A stretch of 64,000 nucleotides of DNA. It comes from Radiobacillus deserti (GTDB taxonomy: Bacteria > Bacillota > Bacilli > Bacillales > Amphibacillaceae). Positions 51,000 to 59,398 of this stretch are shown here, piece after piece. The stretch covers positions 3,162,001 to 3,226,000 of the forward strand of contig NZ_CP041666.1 in assembly GCF_007301515.1 (NCBI RefSeq), in the 5' to 3' direction. Position 1 is the first letter of the stretch. Every line of letters starts with the position of its first letter. The position numbers and the translations under genes were made by a program. Below the pieces are notes generated by a model. That model saw only the letters and a program-made list of their open reading frames with translations. It had not been told where the DNA came from and searched no databases.

Positions 51000-52115
51000 C
51001 TATTTTGAAAAAGACGTGGTCTCTACCTTGAATTCATTCAACACATCCCAGTCTATTTCATATCCAATCCCATATCCGTTCGGAACTTGGATGAAGCCAT
51101 TATTCATCATAACCTCCGGTTTCACGATATCCTGCTCCCAGTAACGAGTGGATGCAGATATGTCCCCTGGCAGCTTGAATTGTGGCAGACTTGCTAATGC
51201 GATATTATGGGCACGCCCTACCCCCGACTCAAGCATTCCTCCACACCAGACAGCAAGATTGTGTTGCCTGCATAAATCGTGTATTCGGATTGCCTCTGTA
51301 ATACCCCCGACTCTTCCTATTTTTATATTCATGATTTGACAGCTGCCAAGAGCAATAGCCGTTTTTGCATCTGTATAGGACGTGATGCCTTCATCTAAGC
51401 ATATCGGAGTACTAAGCTCTTTTTGTAAGGTTGCGTGATCCACTAAGTCATGCTGGCCTAAGGGTTGTTCCATCATCAAAAGGTTATACGAATCAAATTG
51501 TCTTAAATGCTCAACATCCTCCAATGTGTATGCTGAATTCGCATCCACCATAATAGGAAGGGTCGGGAAAACACTTCTTACCTCTTTTAGCATGTCAACA
51601 TCCCAACCAGGCTTCACCTTTAACTTTACTCGTTTGTACCCAGCAGCTACGTTTTTTTCGATAACGCTGATTAGCTTTTCTATCGTTGGCTGTATGCCAA
51701 TACTAACACCGACCTCTACCCGTTCTCTCGTCCCACCTAACATTTCTGCTAAAGACGTTCGGTTTTGCTTCGCATAAACATCCCATACCGCACCTTCTAA
51801 TGCCGCTTTTGCCATATTATTTTTTTGTACAGATCCAAAAATTCGCGTAAGCTCCCCAGGGTGATTCCAATCTGACCCAAGCAGTAATGGAATCAAAAAC
51901 TCTTCTAACATATATTTTGTCGTCTCCGTGGTTTCTTCTGTGTACCAAGGTGCAGTAAATGCAACGGATTCCCCATAGCCTTTGATTCCATTTTGATCCA
52001 CTACCTCAACGATAAAAAAATCTTTATTATCCACCGACCCAAAGCTCGTTTCGAATGGATATTTCAAAGCCATATGTAAACGATGTAGATGTACCTCTTT
52101 AATAAAATGATGCAC
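51000..52115 (-). CDS. menC: o-Succinylbenzoate synthase / N-succinylamino acid racemase family
   Basis: Enolase-superfamily enzyme, 371 residues. Catalytic lysine motif KLKVKPG, metal ligands in MVDANSAYT, MEQPL and CLDEGITS, and the second lysine in MNIKIGRVGG. The family includes menaquinone MenC and N-succinylamino acid racemases, which cannot be told apart by these motifs. It stands alone, away from other men genes in this window. GTG at 52113-52115 behind AGGAGG. Confidence 0.85.
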   Translation of the reverse strand: MHHFIKEVHLHRLHMALKYPFETSFGSVDNKDFFIVEVVDQNGIKGYGESVAFTAPWYTEETTETTKYMLEEFLIPLLLGSDWNHPGELTRIFGSVQKNNMAKAALEGAVWDVYAKQNRTSLAEMLGGTRERVEVGVSIGIQPTIEKLISVIEKNVAAGYKRVKLKVKPGWDVDMLKEVRSVFPTLPIMVDANSAYTLEDVEHLRQFDSYNLLMMEQPLGQHDLVDHATLQKELSTPICLDEGITSYTDAKTAIALGSCQIMNIKIGRVGGITEAIRIHDLCRQHNLAVWCGGMLESGVGRAHNIALASLPQFKLPGDISASTRYWEQDIVKPEVMMNNGFIQVPNGYGIGYEIDWDVLNEFKVETTSFSK

Positions 52116-52180
52116 GTTGCATTCCTCCTGTCCCCCCCATTATAAAGGAAGCAATGAAAAAACGAGCAATTATAAATAGT

Positions 52181-52316
52181 GCCTATACCCCGCTCCGGAA
52201 ATATACGACGCTTTCCGCGGGCGGCTGGTGGGCCTCCTCGTGCTGACGCACGGTGGGGTCTCACCGATGCCTTTTCCCCGCAGGAGTCTACGTATATTTC
52301 CGGAGCTAGTATAGGC
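52181..52316. repeat. GC-rich element with terminal inverted repeats (MITE-like)
   Basis: The ends are perfect inverted repeats: GCTCCGGAAATATACG at 52192-52207 and its complement at 52291-52306, extended outward by GCCTATAC (52181-52188) and its complement (52309-52316). The 136-bp element is much richer in G and C than its neighbours and codes for nothing. Similar GC-rich repeats, with CGCTTTCCGCGG near one end, are known to me from other Bacillaceae intergenic regions. Confidence 0.75.
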
Positions 52317-52372
52317 TGTTGTTCGGCTTTTCGGCTTATATTTTTCGTTATGTCCCAGCCTCTTCTCCTCTA

Positions 52373-53344
52373 CTATAAAGATTGTGCTGCTGTAATCAAG
52401 GCAAGCTTATATACATCCTCTTCATTACAGCCTCTTGATAAATCATTAACAGGACTATTCAACCCTTGAAGAATTGGTCCAACTGCATCAAAACTCCCTA
52501 AACGTTGCGCAATCTTGTATCCAATATTTCCTGCCTCTAGGCTAGGGAAAATGAATACATTAGCGTCCCCTTTCAATACAGAATCAGGCGCCTTCTTTTC
52601 TGCAACAGAAGGAACAAATGCTGCATCAAATTGAAATTCTCCATCTAGAACTAGGGTAGGGTTTTGTTCTTTTGCAATGGAAACCGCTTGAGAAACTCGC
52701 TCTGTTTCTTCTGATTTAGCCGAGCCTTTCGTAGAAAAGCTTAGCATTGCCACTTTCGGATCAATGTCAAACATCGCTGCTGTGTCTGCACTAGCCAATG
52801 CAATCTCCGCTAAGTCTTGACTATCTGGTGCGATGTTGATGGCACAGTCTGCAAATACGTATTTTTCCTCTTCACGAGCCATGATGAACACACCAGACGT
52901 CTTTTTAATACCTGCTTTTGTCTTAATAATTTGCAAAGCTGGTCTTACGGTGTCTGCCGTGGAATGTGTCGCTCCACTTACTAGTCCATCCGCTTCCTTC
53001 ATATACACAAGCATCGTCCCAAAGTAATTTACATTTAAAAGAATCTCTTTCGCTTGTTCTTCTGTAGCCTTGCCTTTTCTTCTTTCCACAAAGCTAGCTA
53101 CCATTTGATCAAAATTGGCATATTGCTGAGGGTCTACAATTTGCACCGAAGTGATGTCTATTCCAAAATCAGTTGCTTTCTGTACCACTTTATCTTCTTC
53201 ACCAATTAATACAGGTTCTACAATTCCCTCCTTTTTCAAGGAGCTTACCGCACGAAGAACTCTTTCATCCAATGCCTCCGGAAACACGATTTTCTTGGTG
53301 TTTCCTTCCAATTTTGTTTTTAAATTATCAAATAAATCTGACAT
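52373..53344 (-). CDS. pta: Phosphate acetyltransferase
   Basis: Interconverts acetyl-CoA and acetyl phosphate in overflow metabolism. The 323 residues show SGATHSTADTVRPALQIIKT and the NVFIFPSLEAGNIGYKIAQRL block of the Pta family; the short EutD/Pta type without N-terminal extra domains. ATG at 53342-53344. Minus-strand TATAAT at 53372-53377 is a probable -10. No cre site was seen nearby. Confidence 0.96.
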   Translation of the reverse strand: MSDLFDNLKTKLEGNTKKIVFPEALDERVLRAVSSLKKEGIVEPVLIGEEDKVVQKATDFGIDITSVQIVDPQQYANFDQMVASFVERRKGKATEEQAKEILLNVNYFGTMLVYMKEADGLVSGATHSTADTVRPALQIIKTKAGIKKTSGVFIMAREEEKYVFADCAINIAPDSQDLAEIALASADTAAMFDIDPKVAMLSFSTKGSAKSEETERVSQAVSIAKEQNPTLVLDGEFQFDAAFVPSVAEKKAPDSVLKGDANVFIFPSLEAGNIGYKIAQRLGSFDAVGPILQGLNSPVNDLSRGCNEEDVYKLALITAAQSL

Positions 53345-53435
53345 AACTAACCCTCCAAAATTCGTTTCTGTATTATATACTACGCTTTTTTTTAATATAA
53401 CAAAAGTAAATAATTTGTGAAATTTTGAACATTTA

Positions 53436-53464
53436 TTGACTATTTCATGACTCTTTTATATAAG
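53436..53464 (+). promoter_or_regulatory. Candidate upstream sigma-A promoter of hemQ
   Basis: TTGACT (53436-53441) and TATAAG (53459-53464) with a 17-bp spacer, about 145 bases before hemQ. Confidence 0.5.
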
Positions 53465-53545
53465 CATTTAATGAAAACCTGTTATATACCTTGATACATA
53501 AGCAATTGTTTGATTTTACACGATATTTTTTGGAAAGACTGACTT

Positions 53546-53558
53546 AATGATTATCATT
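53546..53558 (+). promoter_or_regulatory. Fur-box-like palindrome upstream of hemQ
   Basis: AATGATTATCATT is a perfect palindrome around a central T and equals the core of the Fur box. It overlaps the -35 of the promoter at 53548-53576, a repressing position. Confidence 0.55.
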
Positions 53559-53576
53559 CCCTAATTATGTTATATT
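53548..53576 (+). promoter_or_regulatory. Sigma-A promoter of hemQ
   Basis: TGATTA (53548-53553) and TATATT (53571-53576) with a 17-bp spacer, 34 bases before the start codon. Confidence 0.5.
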
Positions 53577-53609
53577 AAAAACAAGATAACAGAGAAGGAG
53601 AGATACTAC

Positions 53610-54356
53610 ATGGCAGAAGCAGTCGAAACCATGGATGGTTGGTATTGTTTACACGATTTACGTACAATAGATTGGTCTTCTTGGAAGCTTGCTTCCGATG
53701 AAGAACGTCAATCCGCATTAAAGGAATTTGAGGAGCTTCTTACAGATTGGGAAGCTACTGAAAAAAATCGAGGTGGCAGTCATGCCGTTTATACGATTGT
53801 TGGACAAAAAGCAGATTTAATCTCTATGGTCCTTCGTCCAACCATGAAGGAGCTTCAAGAAATTGAAACTACATTTAATAAGAGCAAGCTTGCGGAGTAC
53901 ACAAAACCAGTATATTCTTATGTTTCTATCGTCGAGCTTTCTAAATACATGACAAAAGAGGGAGAAAACCCAGAAGAAAATCCGGAGGTACAAGCACGCT
54001 TGAAGCCTGTTTTACCGAAATGGAATCATATTTGCTTCTATCCAATGGACAAGCGTCGTCAAGGTGACGATAACTGGTATATGCTTCCAATGAAGGACCG
54101 CCAGAAACTTATGTATGAGCATGGTAGGACAGGTCGAAAATATGCTGGTAAAATCCGTCAAATTATTACAGGGTCGATGGGACTTGATGATTGGGAATGG
54201 AGCGTTACCTTGTTTGCCCATGATGCCTTAGATATTAAACGACTTGTTTATGAAATGAGATTTGATGAGGTAACTGCTCGATACGGGGAGTTTGGTCCTT
54301 TCTATGTAGGAAATATCTTGAAAAAAGACGAAATCGAAACGTATTTTTCTATATAA
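53610..54356 (+). CDS. hemQ: Coproheme decarboxylase HemQ
   Basis: Last enzyme of the coproporphyrin-dependent haem pathway, turning coproheme into haem b with peroxide. 248 residues of the chlorite dismutase fold; Tyr144 in CFYPMDKRR is the decarboxylation tyrosine and His171 in YEHGRTGRKYAGKI the haem ligand. ATG at 53610-53612 behind GAAGGAGAG. Same place as B. subtilis ywfI, beside pta. A Fur-like box over the promoter suggests control by iron. Confidence 0.95.
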   Translation: MAEAVETMDGWYCLHDLRTIDWSSWKLASDEERQSALKEFEELLTDWEATEKNRGGSHAVYTIVGQKADLISMVLRPTMKELQEIETTFNKSKLAEYTKPVYSYVSIVELSKYMTKEGENPEENPEVQARLKPVLPKWNHICFYPMDKRRQGDDNWYMLPMKDRQKLMYEHGRTGRKYAGKIRQIITGSMGLDDWEWSVTLFAHDALDIKRLVYEMRFDEVTARYGEFGPFYVGNILKKDEIETYFSI

Positions 54357-54368
54357 TTTAGAATCACA

Positions 54369-54400
54369 AGCCACAGTCTGTACAGACTGTGGCTTTTTTT
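54369..54400 (+). terminator. Terminator of hemQ
   Basis: A 12-bp stem, AGCCACAGTCTG with its complement, a 2-base gap at the tip, and seven or more T residues. Confidence 0.92.
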
Positions 54401-54444
54401 CTCTAATTTTGCAGATAAACAAGTTGTCCTTCTTTTATTCTACA

Positions 54445-54471
54445 CATATCCCTATGAAGTCTTGCATAGGT
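54445..54471 (+). promoter_or_regulatory. Possible sigma-E promoter of cwlJ
   Basis: CATATC (54445-54450) and CATAGGT (from 54465), 14 bp apart, partly match the sigma-E consensus. B. subtilis cwlJ is sigma-E dependent. Confidence 0.35.
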
Positions 54472-54538
54472 ATGGTGGTAGAGGATTGCGAGAGGAACTT
54501 ATTTTTCTCAATCGTCTTTCTTCAAGCGAGGTGACATC

Positions 54539-54964
54539 ATGGCTGTTGTTGGACATACGGAAGAGGATGTTAAGTTATTAGCTCGTTTAATGAGAGCTGA
54601 AGCTGAAGGCGATGGAAAACTAGGAATGCTAATGGTAGGGAATACAGGCGTGAATCGTGTTCGATCAGATTGTCTAGACTTTACGAAATTGACCTCTATA
54701 AGAGACATGGTTTTCCAAAGTCCAGGTGGGTTTGAAGCGACACAAAAAGGTTATTTTTATCAGCGGGCAAGAGACCAGGATATAAAGCTAGCTCGGCAAG
54801 TAATAAATGGTAGGAAGTATCATCCCGCTAGTTATTCTTTATGGTTTTTCAAACCTTCTGGGTCCTGTCCTGCACAGTGGTTTAACCAATGGAATTCAGG
54901 TCGCCATAAGTCCCATTGTTTTTATTCACCACTACAATCAGTCTGTCCAAATGTGTATTCCTAA
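54539..54964 (+). CDS. cwlJ: Spore cortex-lytic hydrolase CwlJ
   Basis: Coat-located enzyme that degrades cortex peptidoglycan during germination, particularly with Ca-DPA. The 141 residues form one SleB/CwlJ hydrolase_2 domain: DVKLLARLMRAEAEGDGKLG with the catalytic Glu, and the C-terminal YHPASYSLWFFKPSG. No signal peptide, as expected. ATG at 54539-54541 behind GCGAGGTGA. It is followed by gerQ, which CwlJ needs for coat assembly. Confidence 0.95.
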   Translation: MAVVGHTEEDVKLLARLMRAEAEGDGKLGMLMVGNTGVNRVRSDCLDFTKLTSIRDMVFQSPGGFEATQKGYFYQRARDQDIKLARQVINGRKYHPASYSLWFFKPSGSCPAQWFNQWNSGRHKSHCFYSPLQSVCPNVYS

Positions 54965-55066
54965 TAAAAAATGTTCTAATCTTGATTTTCACGACTACGA
55001 ATAAGTATAGGAAAACTTATGTTTTCCCACCTCATAAACTAACAAATTCGAAAGGGGAATGTTTGA

Positions 55067-55585
55067 ATGAGTAAAGAAGAAAACCGAAATGTGCCACCAC
55101 AGTACTATCAAACACCACCACAAGCTACTGGATATGGTTATACACCTACACCACCTACACCAACACCAGCACAAGCACAAGCACCAGCTCCACAAGCACA
55201 AGCCGTACCTACACAACCTTATTATCCAACAGGAACACCTGCTTATGGTCCAGTACCAGGAGTGCAAGTTCCTCCAGCAGGACCGGCAGCATCTGTACCA
55301 GGAATGTTGCCAATTGAAGAATCCTACATCGAAAACATCCTGCGATTAAACAAAGGAAAATTAGCAGTTGTTTACGCATCTTTTGATAATAATTCCAAGG
55401 TGTTTACTGGCATTATTGAAGCAGCAGGGCGAGACCACCTTATACTTAGTGATCCCGAAACAGAAAACCGTTTCCTGATCCCAATGATTTATTTAGACTA
55501 TGTCACATTCGACGAAGAAATCAACTACGAATATCCGTATGGTGCAGCTCCCGGCAATCAATTGCTTGCTTATCCTCCAAGATAA
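55067..55585 (+). CDS. gerQ: Spore coat protein GerQ
   Basis: Inner coat protein required for CwlJ localisation; cross-linked by transglutaminase in B. subtilis. The N-terminal 75 residues are a Pro/Gln/Thr/Ala-rich tail, followed by the conserved domain from PIEESYIENILRLNKGK to the end. 172 residues. ATG at 55067 behind AAAGGGG. CATAAACT at 55033-55040 is a plausible sigma-E -10. Confidence 0.94.
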   Translation: MSKEENRNVPPQYYQTPPQATGYGYTPTPPTPTPAQAQAPAPQAQAVPTQPYYPTGTPAYGPVPGVQVPPAGPAASVPGMLPIEESYIENILRLNKGKLAVVYASFDNNSKVFTGIIEAAGRDHLILSDPETENRFLIPMIYLDYVTFDEEINYEYPYGAAPGNQLLAYPPR

Positions 55586-55608
55586 TCGTTTGTTCACTTC
55601 ACGGAAAA

Positions 55609-55642
55609 AAAGCCCTTGCCGCGATTCCGCGACAAGGGCTTT
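55609..55642 (+). terminator. Terminator of gerQ
   Basis: A 10-bp stem, AAAGCCCTTG with its complement; the loop can extend the stem with CGCG. A T-rich tail follows. Confidence 0.8.
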
Positions 55643-55666
55643 CTATTTCTATAAGGAGGAATAAGT

Positions 55667-55921
55667 ATGAAAGATCCATATAAGAAATTTACTAGTCTTC
55701 AGCTATTTATGACCGTACTTTCCATCATCTTTGGTGGTTTCGCTATTGTGAAGGGGGATTACTCCCTTATGCTTTTAGCCTTATTAACCTTGGCTTTTAG
55801 CTTTGTATTTGAAGGAATCATTGAATGGAAGAAACAGCGTGGTCCCCATTTTCTTTTACAAATGGTACGTGCCTGTATCATCATCCTAGTTTCTATCTAT
55901 CTTTATTTTAAAATAATTTAG
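55667..55921 (+). CDS. Small membrane protein, DUF3953-like
   Basis: 84 residues with three hydrophobic helices (about 12-28, 31-50, 62-82) and a charged connector IIEWKKQRG. The pattern resembles DUF3953 proteins of Bacillus; function unknown. ATG at 55667 behind AAGGAGG. The last 14 bases overlap the convergent ywdK gene. Confidence 0.65.
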   Translation: MKDPYKKFTSLQLFMTVLSIIFGGFAIVKGDYSLMLLALLTLAFSFVFEGIIEWKKQRGPHFLLQMVRACIIILVSIYLYFKII

Positions 55922-56276
55922 TGATTGCAAGTCCAAGGATTACCCAGCCAATTAAGAATGCCAAGCCACCAACTGGCGTAATCATAGCCAACATCTTGAT
56001 TCCAGTGGTGGAATAAATGTAAAGACTTCCTGAAAACAAAAGAATCCCAATAAAGAACATCCAACCAGCTGCTGTTAAGCTAGAAACTTGAGATTTCATC
56101 ATCAAAATACCAGTCACGAATAATGCCATTGTATGAAACATTTGGTACGTGACTGCTTTTTCCCATGTTTTAATCATTTTCTCAGAGAGCTTCCCCTCTA
56201 ATCCATGTGCTCCAAATGCCCCCAATGCCACAGCTAAAAATCCATTAAGGACACCTAATAAGAAAATTAGTTTCAT
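55908..56276 (-). CDS. ywdK: DUF423 family membrane protein YwdK
   Basis: 122 residues, four membrane helices, with the family's start LGVLNGFLAVALGAFGAHGL and the TYQMFHTMALF segment. Function unknown; conserved beside gerQ in Bacillus. ATG at 56274-56276. Confidence 0.88.
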   Translation of the reverse strand: MKLIFLLGVLNGFLAVALGAFGAHGLEGKLSEKMIKTWEKAVTYQMFHTMALFVTGILMMKSQVSSLTAAGWMFFIGILLFSGSLYIYSTTGIKMLAMITPVGGLAFLIGWVILGLAITKLF

Positions 56277-56293
56277 TCCTCACTCACCCTTTA

Positions 56294-56563
56294 TTAAAAA
56301 TCAAAAATAGAATCTCCATTTGCGTCCTCATCTTTTAGTCGTTCTCCATTTGACAGCTGAACCTTTTCGGTTTGAGATGGTGCAGGCATAGGTGGAATCG
56401 GTTCTCCTTCGGTCCATGTCTGTTGGTCGTCCAGTATTAAATCTGCCATCAATTTTACAGCACGAACATGTTCTCTTAACTTACCAGAATGATTTTTAGA
56501 TTGAAGGGCCTTTTGTATTTCTGCTTCCATTTTTCGCAATACGGACTCATCTTGTATCGGCAA
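56294..56563 (-). CDS. ywdI: YwdI family protein (DUF5327)
   Basis: An 89-residue soluble protein with a helical N-terminal half (LRKMEAEIQKAL, LREHVRAVKLMADLIL) and a Pro/Glu-rich, probably disordered, C-terminal half ending SIFDF. TTG start at 56561-56563 behind AGAAGGAGG. It precedes ywdK by 17 bases, as in B. subtilis. Function unknown. Confidence 0.8.
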   Translation of the reverse strand: MPIQDESVLRKMEAEIQKALQSKNHSGKLREHVRAVKLMADLILDDQQTWTEGEPIPPMPAPSQTEKVQLSNGERLKDEDANGDSIFDF

Positions 56564-56625
56564 TTGAATTTCCTCCTTCTACATCCTAGCTTAGTATAAC
56601 ATAAGTAGTCTTCCTTAAAGACATA

Positions 56626-56660
56626 ATAAAACTCACGAACAAAGGGAGCATTCGCGAGTT
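56626..56660 (-). terminator. Terminator of the 43-codon gene
   Basis: Minus-strand stem AACTCGCGAA with TTCGTGAGTT (one G-T pair), followed by TTATTATG. It isolates the small gene from ywdI. Confidence 0.55.
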
Positions 56661-56751
56661 CTTTCAAAATCAATATTATGTACTGTTTTCATGGATAGCG
56701 GTAGCAAATAGGGCAAATCGAATCACAGGTATTACAAAACTAATCCTCAAT

Positions 56752-56883
56752 TCAACAATGATTGTAGGTGGATTGTTCTTCTTTATAATTTTCATACATC
56801 CACTTAATAAATTCCAATTCGTTATCCTGGAGCTCACGACTTAGTTGCTGTTTAAATTCTTCTAAAAATGTTGAAAAATTCAT
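56752..56883 (-). CDS. Small acidic hypothetical protein, 43 residues
   Basis: A 43-residue, helix-prone product (MNFSTFLEEFKQQLSRELQD at the start). ATG at 56881-56883; AGGGGG lies 12 bases ahead. A two-codon frame (ATG CAG TGA at 56884-56891) ends exactly on its start as TGATG, suggesting translational coupling. A perfect cre site is just upstream and a terminator downstream, so it is a separate transcription unit. No family recognised; an sRNA role is not excluded. Confidence 0.55.
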   Translation of the reverse strand: MNFSTFLEEFKQQLSRELQDNELEFIKWMYENYKEEQSTYNHC

Positions 56884-56910
56884 CACTGCATAATTCCCCC
56901 TAAACACGAA

Positions 56911-56924
56911 TGTAAACGCTTACA
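56911..56924. promoter_or_regulatory. Perfect CcpA cre site
   Basis: TGTAAACGCTTACA matches TGWAANCGNTNWCA on both strands, with complementary outer halves. It is about 28 bases upstream of the 43-codon gene and just after a possible TATAGT -10. Confidence 0.7.
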
Positions 56925-57187
56925 CCACTATATCCCAATAAATTTTTAGACTCTATCTCTACTCTTATTCAACTATAATAATTTCGATTATTCAACAAAA
57001 ATCTGAAAAAAATGTGAAATTCCTGCAAAATACCTGTGTTATTTGTCCTATTTTCTTTTTTAGAATAGAGTTGAAGTGGTAAAACGATTGTCTTCCCTTT
57101 ACGTTTACCTTTATAAAATACGCTAGATGTACAATTACCCGATATTTTTTCTTCTTAAACCTTTTTTGAAAAAATTTATAACTTTTC
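56925..57187. other. AT-rich spacer
   Basis: Very A/T-rich; a minus-strand open frame here has a composition-driven Lys/Phe-rich product without a ribosome site. No gene or named element is seen apart from weak promoter-like sequences. Confidence 0.4.
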
Positions 57188-57222
57188 AAAAAAAGAACAC
57201 GGATGACCCGCGTTCTTTTTTT
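57188..57222 (-). terminator. Terminator of the acyltransferase gene
   Basis: A 15-bp stem (CCGTGTTCTTTTTTT on the minus strand, one G-T pair) with a 5-base loop and a T run. It overlaps the stop codon. Confidence 0.85.
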
Positions 57223-58261
57223 ACTTCTGTTCAAACAATTCTCTTCTATGGTTCTGTTCAGCTCTTTTTTTCCATCGTTCCGCCCACATGTCACGAAGAT
57301 TCGTAGCTTTCCCTTCAACAACCGGTTGAAACATTGCGGTTACCCATTTACTGCTCAAAAGCCAGACTATGGCGATAGAGATTACGAAAAGCCCAAGAAT
57401 ATCCATGACATGGTTCACAGCAAACCAGTTTGCTTCTCTGAAAAATTGAATGAAAAAACCATGCAACAAATAGACATAGATCGTTGTAACACCAAACTTA
57501 GTAAATACGTAGCGCTTACTCGGTATCCACGCAAGCACACTAAAGGACATGAAGGCCGCAACACCGTAAACACCTATTCTAGCAACTCCCCCAATATTTT
57601 CAGCGTCTAATGTAGAATAAGACTTGGACCCTAGCAGCCAATCGGTTGAAAAATCTGGTGTTACATAAATGATGGTTGCTACTACTATGAAGAGCATGGC
57701 GGCTGCAATCTTGGCTTGCTTCTTCCTTAACAAATGTAGATGCTTTTCACTCATATAGTATCCGATTAGAAAGAACGGGAAAAACACAAATGTTCTAGAA
57801 ATACTGAAATAATGGCCAAAGAAATCGATATACCCTATTCCAATCCCTACTGCGACCGCTAAAGGAATGGCTACCCTTGCATCTAATCGTTTATAAGCAA
57901 TCAATAAAATATGCCAAGAAAACAAGCTAATTAAGAACCATAGCGCCCAGTGTGGGTAAAAAAGAGGTTCTACCCAGTTATCTCTCCCAATGGAGTAGTA
58001 ATAAAGGCTGTAAATCATTTGAAATAATAAATAAGGTACGATTAATTTTTTCCCAAGCTTTTTCACATAACCAGGCTTACTTGAGCCACTTGCAAAATAT
58101 CCTGATAACATGATAAACAATGGCATGTGAAACGTATAAATCCACTGATACAATACGTGGACTGTCGTTGAATCAGAAGTAAAAGGCTGAATTACATGAC
58201 CAAAGACGACCAGCGTAATCAGAAGTACCTTCGCATTGTCTAAGTACGCATTACGTTGCAT
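57221..58261 (-). CDS. Acyltransferase family 3 membrane protein
   Basis: 346 residues with about ten membrane helices. It starts RNAYLDNAKVLLITLVVFGH, where the conserved His ends the first helix, as in the acyltransferase_3 family that O-acetylates sugars and cell-surface polymers. YQWIYTFHMPLFIMLSGYF is also typical. It resembles B. subtilis YkrP and fucose 4-O-acetylase-like proteins. Substrate unknown. ATG at 58259-58261. Confidence 0.85.
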   Translation of the reverse strand: MQRNAYLDNAKVLLITLVVFGHVIQPFTSDSTTVHVLYQWIYTFHMPLFIMLSGYFASGSSKPGYVKKLGKKLIVPYLLFQMIYSLYYYSIGRDNWVEPLFYPHWALWFLISLFSWHILLIAYKRLDARVAIPLAVAVGIGIGYIDFFGHYFSISRTFVFFPFFLIGYYMSEKHLHLLRKKQAKIAAAMLFIVVATIIYVTPDFSTDWLLGSKSYSTLDAENIGGVARIGVYGVAAFMSFSVLAWIPSKRYVFTKFGVTTIYVYLLHGFFIQFFREANWFAVNHVMDILGLFVISIAIVWLLSSKWVTAMFQPVVEGKATNLRDMWAERWKKRAEQNHRRELFEQK

Positions 58262-58472
58262 AAGCTTCTCAGTCCTTTTCTTAAAGTCATAAAATACCTT
58301 GTTATCTCTGTCATATTCATTCGATTCCTACCTATCCTTTTATTGCGGTTGTTACCAGTTTGTTAATAGATTTAAAACCATTTGAAATGTTTGTAACGTG
58401 GTATTGAGTGAATCGGACGAGTCCCCCATTCATGATATTCATCGCCACCATGCTTTATCCTTAGCAAAGAAA

Positions 58473-58506
58473 AAAAGGTCTTTCTAACTAAATAGAAAGA
58501 CCTTTT
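58473..58506 (-). terminator. Terminator of ku
   Basis: A 14-bp perfect stem, AAAAGGTCTTTCTA with its complement, a 6-base loop, then a T-rich tail on the minus strand. Confidence 0.88.
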
Positions 58507-58509
58507 CCA

Positions 58510-59364
58510 CTATGCTTGTTTTCTTGTTTTTTTCGTTGTAGTTGTGGTTTTCTTCCTTCCTGCCGGCTTCTTCGGAGAAGTTGGCTTCGTCTTTTTCGCT
58601 CGGTCTAAAGAAGCTTCTAATGCGTCCATTAAGCTCGTCACATTGTTAGGCACTTGTTTGTCCTTAGCAGTCGCGGTTTGATTATTATTTTTCTTTTCTT
58701 CGATGAGCTCTATTAACGCTGTTCGGTAATCATCTTTGTATTTTTCCGGATCAAATTCGGTAGTCAATTGATCAATTAGCATTTTAGCGGTTGCTAATTC
58801 CTTCTCCACCGCTTCGGATTCTGCAGGAACATTCGGTACATCTGCAACACTACGAACTTCATCTGGATAGTGGATCGTTTCCACCACTAATGTGTTTTCA
58901 TAAACCCGAATGACAGCTAATTGTTCTTTTGAACGAATCATCATTTTTGCGACACCAATTTTCCCTGTATCCTTTAAAGCAGTTCTTAATAACGTATAAG
59001 CTTTTCCTCCACCTTCGTTCGGAGAAAGATAATAACTCTTTTCAAAGTAAATGGGATCAATTTCTTCTAACTTGACAAAATCAACAATTTCCACCGCTTT
59101 ATCTGTTTGTTCTTTACGGAGGTTTTCTAATTCCTCCTCGTCTAACATGACAAACTTATTTTTGGCATACTCGTACGCCTTCACAATCTCCTCTTGTTTG
59201 ACTTCCCGGTCGCAAACTGGACATACCTTTTCGTACTTAATTGGGGATTGGCACTCTTTATGAAGCTGTCGTAACTTAATATCCTTATCTTCTGTTGCTG
59301 CATGAAGCTTTACTGGGATATTGACAAGTCCAAAACTAATCGTTCCTTTCCACATTGTGTGCAT
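58510..59364 (-). CDS. ku: Non-homologous end joining protein Ku
   Basis: Homodimeric ring that binds DNA double-strand ends and recruits LigD. The 284 residues contain the bacterial Ku core (MWKGTISFGLVNIPVKL at 4-20, PVCDREV, YYLSPNEGGGKAY) and a Lys/Thr-rich C-terminal tail from about 250, which in other species helps DNA binding. ATG at 59362-59364 behind AAGGAGAG. Divergent from ligD; in B. subtilis the pair (ykoV/ykoU) protects spores. Confidence 0.96.
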   Translation of the reverse strand: MHTMWKGTISFGLVNIPVKLHAATEDKDIKLRQLHKECQSPIKYEKVCPVCDREVKQEEIVKAYEYAKNKFVMLDEEELENLRKEQTDKAVEIVDFVKLEEIDPIYFEKSYYLSPNEGGGKAYTLLRTALKDTGKIGVAKMMIRSKEQLAVIRVYENTLVVETIHYPDEVRSVADVPNVPAESEAVEKELATAKMLIDQLTTEFDPEKYKDDYRTALIELIEEKKNNNQTATAKDKQVPNNVTSLMDALEASLDRAKKTKPTSPKKPAGRKKTTTTTKKTRKQA

Positions 59365-59398
59365 ATATCCACTCTCCTTTTTGGCTTAGTTTGGCTAA

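Noticed and set aside
52064..52469. Two open frames across the GC-rich repeat
   Set aside because: They arise from the stop-poor GC-rich element and cross its inverted repeats; no ribosome sites.
56992..57321. 109-codon Lys/Phe-rich frame
   Set aside because: Composition-driven frame across an AT-rich spacer, a terminator and the end of another gene.
57203..57610. 135-codon open frame antisense to the acyltransferase
   Set aside because: Shadow of a membrane-protein gene, without start signals.
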